Positions 49,881 through 58,180 of a stretch of DNA of 64,000 nucleotides are shown here, one piece after another (within the stretch, counting starts at the first letter, position 1; every line of letters begins with the position of its first letter). Position numbers and translations under genes: made by a program. Where the stretch lies: the NCBI RefSeq assembly GCF_014851395.1, contig NW_024040707.1, positions 10,514,187-10,578,186 of the forward strand, given 5' to 3'. The DNA comes from Micropterus salmoides. Its lineage: Eukaryota > Chordata > Actinopteri > Centrarchiformes > Centrarchidae. A model generated the notes under the pieces. The model had not been told where the DNA came from, searched no databases, and worked only from the letters and a program-made list of their open reading frames with translations.

Positions 49881-49882
49881 AC
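34149..49882 (-). CDS. Giant Thr/Pro-rich mucin-like exon (exon 11)
   Basis: Starts after acceptor CATTTTAG with GT, which with the preceding G gives Gly; then FPGHTPTPTSSPNTTIK leads into thousands of residues made of TTTPPTT- and TTLPTTT-like units. A motif LPEITSPTTTPPTT recurs throughout. Dense Thr/Pro is the usual substrate of mucin-type O-glycosylation. I see no Cys in the clean parts. Two long open stretches, 49880-44436 and about 40690-34149, share the same reading frame; between them many small indels break it. The stop TAG at 34151-34149 follows a non-repetitive end reading KQEIHLPEPEFP, but Thr/Pro-coding DNA continues about 130 bp beyond. If the frame were whole the exon would give about 5,243 residues. 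Confidence 0.75.
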
Positions 49883-52800
49883 CTAAAATGAGAGTCAATA
49901 ATTGTCTTAGTTGCTCTGTAAAACTACTTAAGCATCACATCACATTTTCATCTTACCAAGCATAACTACTGACCAGAGATGCTCACAAGTATTTGACCTA
50001 GAATCCAAGTCAAGTCTCTGAGATAGAGTCCAAGTCAAGTCTGAGGTCACTAGTGGTTATAATGAGTGATCCAGGCTGCTTATAAAACATAGATATAAGG
50101 AATTCTGTAACTGTAACCTGTTTTTCACTTACAGAGCACAATCATGTAATGTGCAATACAATTAATGACAGCTTATTAACTACTGTAATTCAACACACCC
50201 AGCAGACTCTCAAACCAGTGTAACAACTAAATAAAATTGTAACGCTTTTTACATGATCAACAATCAACGTTGCTTACATGATCAACAATAAACATGTAAC
50301 CTGTTTTTCACTTAGAGAGCCCAACCATGTAGACTAATGCGTCTAAAACTAATCACAGCTCATAAACTACTGTAAGTCAACAGCTCCCCCAGAATCTCAA
50401 ACCAGTGTCTCATTATGAAATCAACCCTTTTAAGGGCAGAAACCTTTCATTCAATAAGGCTGCAATCACTTTCTGGCAAGTGGAAAACTACATTTTTTGG
50501 GGTTTTTTAAGAGGTAAAAAGGAGAGGATCGGTTGGTACACAGCAAGTAAAATAATGATAATAATAATAATAACTCAGCAGTAAGTCATGTTAATTATAA
50601 GCTACAGTCTGTTTTCCAAACATAAACAAGGATATTAGACATACCCTACCAAACACATAATCCATTGGCAACAACGGGCTTCTATTATTACCTATAATCA
50701 CGTAAAATGTCATGCTTTACTACGTTATAAACTGCATACACTTATTTGGCCACAATAGTGAATATTCCGTTAAAAGAAACAGTAAAGTTTCACAAAGACA
50801 TATCATTGCTATGCAGCTTGAAAGCTGTATTGCCCAGTCTCTTTACGACTACAGCTGCATCTGGGTCAAACAGACATAACAAGCAAATAAACACACTTTA
50901 TGTCCGTAGTAATAGGCAATCAGTTTTCGGCAAACAATCACTTTTTGGCAAGACAGGTGTGTTTGTTGTCCTCTCTCACGTGTGGCTGCGCACAGCAGAT
51001 ACGTAGTTGTGTTACGTAGGCAGGTTACGCAGGGAGGGAATAACAGGAAGCTCGTCAGATGTTTCCTAAAAATAAACATTGTACAGGAGTCCCGCACCTC
51101 GAGTCCCAGTAAAGTCTGAAGTCTTTTGAGGACGAGTCTCAAGTTGAGTCTGAAGTCACTGTGTGTGCGACTTAAGTGCGACTCAAGTCCAAGTCTCAAA
51201 CTTGAGTCCCCATCTCTGCTACTGACATCTCTAAATACAAAAATGTGAGTGCGGGCAGCGCGCGCACACACATACACATACACACACATAAGCACACACT
51301 CACTCCCCGCTCCCTTCCAGCTTCATTAAGCCCTACACAAACCTCATTATTATGCATTTTTCTTTGCCGTTTTAGTAGCGCGATCAAGGGTGCACACTTG
51401 GTAGATCTACTCTTCTTTAAACATTCATTTAAACAGACATCATAAACACTTACTGTGTCGAGCTGCATTCCAGGTTCGCTCTGTTGTTTCCCGTTTGGTT
51501 TGGCAAAACAGGAGCATAACATTTCCGTCTTTTAAATAGTATTTTCTTGTGCGCTTTCATGATCACCTGAACAGCACAATTATGGTTTTTGGTGGAATAA
51601 TAATTTGTGATGCAAATAACTGTTTCAGGGGGAGGAAAATGGTTGTGGAGAGGGATATTTATTGTTGAAAATATATCGGAGTGTAATAGATATAAATCCT
51701 TTTCTGTAGTTTGTAAAATGTGTTTATTGTATTGTGTAAATATTTGTTAAGCCTGGTGGGAGTGGCTACTGGCTATAAAAGTAGCAGCTTTGGGCCTGCG
51801 AAGTCTTGGCAAGTACATAAAAGGTCAATACATAAATGCTGATGGCATTAAATCAATTACAAACAAAAAACTCCTACTCATGAAAAGATATACTCTGTTT
51901 ACATTTTGGTTACCTTGAACCAGGAGACTATGCAGGTGCTTGATGAAGGGGTGGTTGCCCCGTTTACAGAACTGTCCACTGAAGTCATCCAGGTCCAGAG
52001 ACCATACAAATGCTCCTCCAATGTTGTTTGTTTTTAGGTAACTGACCTGAGAGGAGGAGAAAGAAAACACTTCTGAAACAGCTGAAGTCATATTTTCAAA
52101 ATGTGTACAACTAGTCATTTGCAAAGAAGTTAGTGAACAATTGTATAATTTACCAGATAATTACCTTAGCGTCAAGGCTATCATCATTTTCAAATCCAAC
52201 CCACTGATTTTCAGTGGTGGCATATGGAACTCTCTGATCAGTAATCAGGTGGGTTGTAACCCCTTCGAGATAAAGGCAGGTCTGAAAAGAAGGGTCAAAT
52301 GTTATATTTAGATCTCATACTTTAACATAAATGGATATTAACACCAAATATAGTAAAAGTGGTAAGCCTGTAATAAGGTTACTGGTGTAGAAAATAATTA
52401 TGTTCTCAAGTCGGAGTTTTACCTCATAAAAGGCCCAGAATCCCATTTCACCGGTGTAACAGCCATCCTCACCAGGACCGTCGGCTGGTGCTCCAACATC
52501 ACTGGATGCAGAGGAAAGATCAAAAGCTCGTCCATACGCAGCTAACCCCATGTTTAACTTTTGTGGGGGCGCTCCTTTGTCCTGCCAATACTGCATAGCA
52601 GAGTCCTAAAATGTGTTGAAAAAAACCCCAAACAATCCAGATGAGAGGACATAAATAGAAAGGTGTTCAGGTGGGTAAAATATAAATCCCTGTACTTGCA
52701 GTGTTTGAGTAGATTTTGTCTCCAGTGTCTTGGGATCCTCTGTATAAGGGACTGTGATGTCCTGTGACATTTTCCCAGGGGCCATGAAAGTCAAAGGTCA

Positions 52801-55800
52801 GTACATTAATGAAATCCAGGTACCTGATAAAATGCAGAGGAGATTATGTTCACCAAAACATGACAACAGCTTATCATGGGTATAATGTCAAGAATTACAT
52901 TAAATTAGTTTTACATGGCAATTTGTGCAACTTCATAACTGGAATCGATGGTTGATTTTTCCGCAGAGACACTAGCAGTGATGATTAATCTGTCATGGTT
53001 AGTTTTTGTTCCCTCAGCCACAAAGGCCTCTTTGAGCTCCTATACAAAAAGGAAACATTGCTCAGTCTCAGTATAACCACATATTGTCATACATGGCACA
53101 TACAGGATGGCACATTCCAGACAGTGTCTGTCCCAGAAAAGAAATTTAGGATCTTACCTTGCACAGCAGTGTGAATCTCTGATTATCCTGTTGTTGACTT
53201 CCAGCTTCTCTGGGGAATCTCCAGTCTAGGTTTAGCCCATCAAACCCATTTGCTCTCAGTAGTGCGATAGCAGACAGGATGAACTTTTTTCTTTTGCTTT
53301 GTGTTGACACCATTGTAGTGAATCTGGTAAACATTTGAACACAACAGTCCTCTCAAGAAGACAATCCACACATTGTATGAGTTGGTGTCATCCACTTTAA
53401 GGGCTTACAAACACAAAGAGCAGTGCAAAACACAAGATCATTTGTGTAAAGACAAATACACAGCCTTAGGGGAATGGTCTGGTTTTAGTAAGAGTAGTAA
53501 GAGTAAAATAAAAAGCATGTTAAATTGTATGGGTCTTCAGTTATTGTAATGAAGGGCCCTTCTTTACCAGTGATTGACTTTTAAATTTTGTACTGGTCTG
53601 ATAGTAATTGCAGTTGTAACAAATAACATAATCACATTAATGATGGGGTAGCAATATTTCACACTATATTAGCAGGATTTGCACAGAACATTTTGTACTT
53701 TATAATATTTATTGAAATGTAATATACCAGACAGTATAAAAGGCTCCAGTTTCTTGTCTGTCTGTGTTGTTGGTTAGGTCTCACTACCTGTATTGATGCC
53801 ATGCTTGTACTTGCTTGTTGTTATTTTTGAATAAAACACCGCCTGGTTTGGTATACTGCATTATCACTTTGAACTCTCTGTCCACTGCATTGTCCATCTG
53901 CTAAATGATCATTCTAACAGTGTTTAATATGGATGCATTTAATTTTCATTAGAATTAATGGTTTGCAACATAAACAAAATTAAATTAAACTGAAGTTAAA
54001 TATTTAAATGCAATTACCAAATACATTTGGTGTTTGCTGATCCCAACAATACTGACCTTTTTTATGTGCTCATATTTATCCGATTGTTTCCCAGCAACCG
54101 ACTTTTGGTTTCACACAATGTAATGAAGGTATCAGGTATAAATATTTCTGTTGGTTGGACTATATTGTCTATTATGTATATTATTATTATATGTGTCTAT
54201 TTTAGGGACCCCGAATAGTCAATCTCACATTTTATCATTTTTAAACATCCAGCTACTTGAAATAGATCCCTGAGGAACTACAACGTGCATGCAGTTGTCG
54301 GCAGCACGGCATGTATGGTGTACGGCATGTTTGGCTCGCAATCGCCGCGCACAAAAACACACATGATTCGGCTATCAGTCGACTATAGGCAGGACTTGAC
54401 GATTTTGATTCGACTATGTAAATCCTTCGGGGACAGCCATAGTCTATTTGCATTATAATGTAGTTGCACATTTTGTTTGTCTGTTGATGGAATCATGAAA
54501 TAAACTTATTTATGTAATTAAATACCAGCATTTCATGTTGTGTTACCTTATTAGTATGAATTCATGCACAATGCATACTGTGGGAGGCACCATAATATTA
54601 CATGAAGGAGCAAATAAAGTTTCATGGTCAAGAATATACCAACATTTTGAGGAGACTTACTTTTGTGTGTCAAAGGTCAAGCCACCAACAGCCAACAGGG
54701 TTTTGAGCAGGGGATTTCTGTGGAAGCATAATAATTGCTTTTTAACAAAACACAAAATTCAACATAATTTACATATAATATAATATGTATAGGCTAAAGC
54801 ACTGACCTGCTTTTGAGTCCAACAAAGGACTGATACTGTTGTATATCAGTTTCTCTGCTGGGGACCAGGTGATGTTGGTCGTTAATGTCAGAAAAGGCAT
54901 AGATGAGATGGGTACACTGGTTCGGATCGATATCTGACACCATGAATCTCCCACTCTCGGGTCTACTTTCAGCCAAGCTGTTATAGTAACACACCAGCCT
55001 GAAGGAAGAGGCTTAGATATGGAAAAAAACATTGGTTTGTGAATACATCAATTATATCAACATACTTGTTTACATACAATTGTTGACTTAGGTATATTAT
55101 TTATGTGCTAGTAAGACTATTGATTGTGATGAATGCGACTAAACTTACCCAAGTCGGCGATGATCAAACAGAGACCTTTAAAGTGACATACATGGTCAGT
55201 TTTAGGTTAGAAAACTAAGATTACCAGGTCAGTTAGCTCAAATTGCCAATATATTTTTTAAAACAGATTTTCTTAGTCACATCTACTGGTCTCTATCATT
55301 ATAGATCAACACAGTCTCACTCCCTACTCGTCAAATGTCTGACGCATGGTCAAGGCCCTTTGTCGTCGCTTTTTAAAGACTTGGGTAGCCCTTTTGCATC
55401 AATTATTGACGTTTAGGGATCCACAGTCAAGTTAGCAACGCTTAGCAACAATAAATATGCAATATCCGCTTACACTTTCAAGATAAAACGTAACGTTTCG
55501 ATACATTGCCATGTTGAAACGCGCATAATTAAAGTCGTGAAACGTTGCAGTTTCGTTAGGTTTAGGCACAGAAAGTACTTGGTTGGGTTTAGGCAACAAA
55601 ACTACTTGGTTAAGGTTAGGAAAAGATCATGGTTTGGGTTAAAATAGCTATGTATGTCAATTAAGACTTAAGTTAACTAGCTTTAATGTCAATTTACCTC
55701 ACTCGCCTAAATAAAAACATTTAATGTTTTGTTTCGCACGGGACACAAACCCTGTTCTCCTGCTTCAAGGTCCGGGTTCTGGCCCTCTATCCACCCCATT

Positions 55801-56410
55801 CACCTCCTTACTTCGTCTTTTCTCTTAAATATCATACTTGCCTTTACAATCAAAAACTGACACAACAGGGCTTCCCTCAATACGTCGAACTATGACGTCA
55901 AAGGGATCCCTAGTACGTCACAAATTGACGATTATGACTCTTGACCAAGCGTCCATATGTGACGACTTGGGAGTGAGACCGGGTTGTATAGATAAGTTTG
56001 GTTTTATTTAAATCGGTAAATGAGACATTGCTCTCTAAGATATCTGCAGCCACCCTAATACATTGCAGGTGAGTGGAATTTTGTTTACATTTTAAACATT
56101 CAACAGCAAGTGTCTATCTAGAAACTCTTTCCCCCATATTCTGGATAATCCACAGGTGTCCCTGTGCATGTTGTGTTTCTGAAAAGAATTGCCAGTGTAA
56201 TTTCTAAATGCATTTTTTTGCAATAAGCACACAAACCAAAATCCATTCACTTTCACTGTATTCTGTCTGTAATCTGAGAAAATATGGGTAGACAATACAA
56301 AAACGTTCTGCATGGCTAAGTACAACTGGAGTTAAATGAGAAAAAGTGTGTTCAAATAAACATTTAGTTGACCAGCATGCCTTACCTGCAGTTAAAATTA
56401 GCTTGCACAT
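34149..56410 (-). CDS. GH18 chitinase-like (chi-lectin) gene with giant Thr/Pro mucin-like tail, 11 exons
   Basis: Predicted secreted protein of the vertebrate acidic chitinase (CHIA/chitotriosidase) family fused to a mucin-like domain. Coding exons, minus strand: 56410-56386, 55175-55149, 55011-54807, 54717-54661, 53323-53158, 53039-52915, 52823-52700, 52605-52423, 52281-52165, 52046-51914, 49882-34149. All junction phases agree. The first ten exons total 1162 nt (about 387 codons) and match GH18 chitinases from signal peptide to the end of the barrel. The eleventh exon adds about 5,240 codons rich in Thr and Pro. The catalytic Glu is replaced by Arg, so I infer a chitin/glycan-binding lectin rather than a hydrolase. 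Usual family members end in a short Ser/Thr linker plus a CBM14 domain; here the linker position holds the giant array and no CBM14 is recognisable. Frame is broken many times at about 40690-44430. GH18 identity is very secure; the fusion rests on phase and splice sites. Confidence 0.85.
40690..44430 (-). other. Indel-dense block inside the mucin array
   Basis: Compared with its near-identical partner at about 36.8-39.1 kb, this block carries many one- or two-base losses, for example a G lost near 40690, bases lost near 40750 and 40960, and repeated losses of g or tt between 41860 and 44440. Flanking array DNA stays in frame for kilobases. The pattern is more like poor consensus in a duplicated repeat than biological decay, but sequence alone cannot decide. 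Confidence 0.7.
49974..51218. mobile_element. Non-autonomous hAT-like element in the intron before the mucin exon
   Basis: Terminal inverted repeats CAGAGATG ... CATCTCTG, extended by weaker similarity (caagtatttga against tcaaacttga). Perfect 8-bp target duplication ctactgac at 49966-49973 and 51219-51226. An 8-bp duplication and CAG-type ends are hAT hallmarks. The interior has caagtcaagtctgaggtcac-type repeats near both ends and no transposase. Confidence 0.88.
51914..52046 (-). CDS. Chitinase-like exon 10: last barrel strand, phase-1 end
   Basis: Encodes VSYLKTNNIGGAFVWSLDLD, then DFSGQFCKRGNHPFIKHLHS and LLVQ plus one base before donor GTAACC. The AFVWSLDLDDF motif is the last GH18 strand, with the groove-floor Trp kept. 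In family members the next exon starts the Ser/Thr linker and chitin-binding tail; here the phase-1 end joins the acceptor at 49883. Confidence 0.92.
52165..52281 (-). CDS. Chitinase-like exon 9
   Basis: A 117-nt exon, phase 0 on both sides. Encodes TCLYLEGVTTHLITDQRVPY, then ATTENQWVGFENDDSLDAK. It corresponds to the family VPYAYQGNVWVGYDN segment. The Cys probably pairs with that in exon 8. Confidence 0.9.
52423..52605 (-). CDS. Chitinase-like exon 8
   Basis: A 183-nt exon, phase 0 on both sides, donor GTAAAA. Encodes DSAMQYWQDKGAPPQKLNMG, then LAAYGRAFDLSS and a Cys-containing DGCYTGEMGFWAFYE end. This is the alpha/beta insertion domain of GH18 chitinases, which deepens the substrate groove. 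No frame damage. Confidence 0.92.
52700..52823 (-). CDS. Chitinase-like exon 7, ending at a GC-type donor
   Basis: Encodes YLDFINVLTFDFHGPWENVT and GHHSPLYRGSQDTGDKIYSN plus Thr. It matches the family MTYDLHGSW region, with Tyr to Phe in that motif. The only donor that keeps phase with exon 8 is GCAAGT at 52699, giving NT joined to DSAMQYW. A nearby GT would shift the frame. Confidence 0.88.
52915..53039 (-). CDS. Chitinase-like exon 6
   Basis: A 125-nt exon, phase 0 in and 2 out, with donor GTAAAA. Encodes ELKEAFVAEGTKTNHDRLII then TASVSAEKSTIDSSYEVAQIA, matching the family stretch for the strand after the catalytic motif (LMVTAAVAAG... in human). No frame damage. Confidence 0.9.
53158..53323 (-). 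CDS. Chitinase-like exon 5: catalytic-signature exon, catalytic Glu lost
   Basis: Encodes FTTMVSTQSKRKKFILSAIA followed by the catalytic strand FDGLNLDWRFP. Active GH18 enzymes have DGxDxDxE here. The first and third acidic positions remain, the second Asp is Asn (53230-53232) and the proton-donor Glu is Arg (AGA, 53218-53220). Splice sites are canonical (CCAG acceptor, GTAAGA donor) and the frame is otherwise intact, so this is a change inside a maintained exon, not general decay. Confidence 0.92.
54200..54450. repeat. Possible degraded DNA element in intron 4
   Basis: Text ggaccccgaatagtcaatc near 54206 and gattcgactatgtaaatcct near 54408 resemble the two inverted ends of a fish DNA element, with a CpG-richer middle. 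Alignment by eye is loose. The remainder of intron 4 (53324-54660) shows nothing coding. Confidence 0.3.
54661..54717 (-). CDS. Chitinase-like exon 4: SxGG-type strand
   Basis: A 57-nt exon with acceptor CACAG and donor GTAAGT, encoding NPLLKTLLAVGGLTFDTQ. It aligns with the second GH18 signature (LLAIGGWNF in active enzymes). The Trp after the Gly-Gly, which lines the substrate groove, is Leu here. Phases 2 in, 2 out. Confidence 0.9.
54807..55011 (-). CDS. Chitinase-like exon 3: N-terminal GH18 strand, CTHLIYAF motif
   Basis: Starts after an AG at 55013-55012 and ends at donor GTCAGT. It completes the signal peptide (Ala-Ser-Ser) and opens the mature domain with LVCYYNSLAESRPESGRF, then NQCTHLIYAF, both diagnostic of GH18 chitinases. 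The two Cys form the conserved N-terminal disulfide. A stronger-looking acceptor 11 bases downstream gives the wrong phase. Ends in phase 2. Confidence 0.9.
55149..55175 (-). CDS. Chitinase-like exon 2: 27-nt signal-peptide micro-exon
   Basis: A 27-nt micro-exon in phase 1 on both sides, between an acceptor AAAG and donor GTAAGT. Joined to exon 1 it completes a hydrophobic core reading GLCLIIADL. Mammalian CHIA has an equivalent tiny second exon. The acceptor has a weak pyrimidine tract, so the exact 5' edge rests on phase and family comparison. Confidence 0.75.
55307..55986. mobile_element. 680-bp inverted-repeat element in chitinase-like intron 1
   Basis: Ends CAACACAGTCTCACTCCC and, on the other strand, CAACCCGGTCTCACTCCC; similarity continues through gtcgtca and tggtcaag. 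A 7-bp direct duplication tatagat flanks it (55300-55306, 55987-55993). No transposase. The middle holds the common fish text acttggttaaggttagg. Confidence 0.75.
56386..56410 (-). CDS. Chitinase-like exon 1: start codon and first half of signal peptide
   Basis: Encodes MCKLILTA plus one base, followed by donor GTAAGG. It corresponds to the first exon of mammalian acidic chitinase, which also starts with a Met-x-Lys-Leu-Ile-Leu pattern and breaks in phase 1 inside the signal peptide. It is the natural start because it supplies the charged Lys and the hydrophobic core completed by exon 2. Confidence 0.8.
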
Positions 56411-57105
56411 GTTGTTACTAGGTGGATAAGCAGAAACAGAAGAAAAAACTTAGTTTAATATGAAGTTAAAAAAATAAAATACTATTTTGAAAGAAATTGT
56501 TGTTAAACTGTTGCTCAAAGATGTTTCAGTATTTGCTCTGGCAAGTTCAAGCCCTTTCTTCAATATAATGTAGGTCGACTATTTGTGCATCAAATAAAGG
56601 TGAAAACTGTTCAATTGTACTAGACTGTAACTTAAACATCATGTTAGACTGTAAATTTAATTAATTTCAATCATGACTACATGTTTTTTATAGTGTATAC
56701 AGCATGAGTCAGGATATGACATTGTGTCACTATGCAAGCTTTAAATTCACCTCTGAAATGAGTGACATTTCTTCACAATATTTAACTTGTATGTACAAAT
56801 AATTGAAAACAATACACAGGAAAATCAGGCACTGAAAGCTATGTTTAGAAACAGGAGTTAGTTTTCTTACAGGCACTGTTAACTCAAAATGAATGGTGGC
56901 AAAGGCAGTGTCAATGAGTGGTTACTGAATGGTCCCAGTATTTTAGTTCATTTTAATCAGACATGCCACAATGCACCACCTGAACATATCATCACGTTTC
57001 ATAGAGCACTTATAGTCAATTTCCACTGGATTCAGGAGCCTTTATTTTTGTATTATTTCACAATTTCTCAACTGACAAGTCAATGATGGCTAATTAGGAA
57101 ACATC

Positions 57106-57212
57106 CATCCATCCAACCGCTTATCCTGTGTACAGGGTCGCGGGGGGCTGGAGTCAATCCCAGCTCCCATCGGGCAGTACACCCTGGAAAGGTCGCCAAT
57201 CCATCGCAGGGC
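57106..57212 (-). mobile_element. 107-bp LINE/SINE 3'-tail insertion with 14-bp target duplication
   Basis: Reverse strand reads gcgatggattggcgaccttt ... ccccgcgaccctgtacacag ... aagcggttggatggatg. Perfect duplication aattaggaaacatc flanks it (57092-57105 and 57213-57226). Strongly 5'-truncated copy. Confidence 0.85.
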
Positions 57213-57467
57213 AATTAGGAAACATCTTCTTTTAATATTATCTTTATAATCTTAAGACTGTTGCTTGTTGAGGTCCAGATATTGTTACCTCAACAAAAAG
57301 TTTCTCATCATTTCCTGTGACAGCTACACCCCAGAAAAAGGAAGACAAGAAGTCGTACCAGTGAAGTACCACTTAAGGCATCTTATGTCAAAACTGTGCT
57401 GCTTTTGTGAGTGTAAAATAACGTCACAGCCATTGTGACACTTGACTCCTGCCTGATTTTGAGACGG

Positions 57468-57644
57468 AGGGCCTTCCTCATTTCCCAAATTTGTGCCTCC
57501 TTGCCACCTCGGCTTGTCAATCCTCGAGCCTGTGACCCAGAAATCGGTCTCAACGCGTCATCCTGAAGGACATCTCAATTCCTTTAATGCACCTGGAGGA
57601 GTGAGGCTCGAGGAGGCACAAATTAGGGAAATGAGAAAGGCCCT
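57468..57644. repeat. Foldback element, 33-bp arms
   Basis: Arm 57468-57500 and the reverse complement of 57612-57644 agree at 31 of 33 positions, with a 111-bp spacer. Inside, cctcgagcc (57532-57540) pairs with ggctcgagg (57605-57613). Would form a strong hairpin; possibly a small MITE. Confidence 0.75.
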
Positions 57645-57649
57645 GAGTG

Positions 57650-58180
57650 AGTGTGTTTGATTTGTTTTCCTTTGGGTGAGTGAAACATGCTCGGTGTGTT
57701 TTTGTTTGGTCTGTCTCTCCTGTCCTCCCTTCACCCCAATTATGGATTCCTGGGCAGGTCTGGCTCTCTGGGTTAGCACAAGCTGCACCTGCTCACAATC
57801 ACACACCTGTTCCTGGTCAGCCATCTCCACTGCTTCTTAAAGACAGGCCTGACAACCTGTTCCTGCTGGATTGCTAAGTCTTGAGCCGTAGGTTTGATCT
57901 TAACTTCTAGCTCTGTAGCCAGTGTTTATCAGCACCTGTCGCCTGAATTAATTCCTGTCTTCTTTTCTCCAGATCACCTGTTCTGCTCACTCAGCCTGCC
58001 AAGCCAGCCCCAGTCCTCACCTGCCAGCCGCTCAGAAGGAAAACCCCAGTGCCCCTGTCTTTAGTTCACTCACTCCACTGTTGAGAAATAATCTGTAAAC
58101 TGCTGCATTGCCTCCTCATCTGCATCTGGGTTCAGGCATAATTCCTGACACACTGGTGGAGGTTAGAAAGGACTGGGAAT
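57650..58180 (+). other. Possible LTR-derived fragment
   Basis: A CT-rich, relatively GC-rich stretch ending ctgcatctgggttcaggc ... cctgacacactggtggagg, which resembles the 3' end of fish Ty3/gypsy-type LTRs and the start of a primer-binding site. No matching second end was found. Confidence 0.3.

Noticed and set aside
34495..49965. Long plus-strand open frames rich in Gly and Val across the array
   Set aside because: They are antisense shadows: the plus strand is almost C-free, so stops are rare. The minus frame is the one continuous with the GH18 exons by phase and splice site.
51245..51522. CA/TG-rich frames near 51.2-51.5 kb
   Set aside because: Simple-sequence (ac)n driven frames inside the gene's last intron; no motif.
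52696..52698. GT donor just after the GC donor of exon 7
   Set aside because: Would shift the frame into exon 8; the conserved NT/DSAMQYW junction requires the GC donor.
54990..55003. Alternative acceptor CTTCAG for exon 3
   Set aside because: Better pyrimidine tract, but the phase does not fit exon 2; the AG at 55013-55012 keeps the frame and completes the signal peptide.
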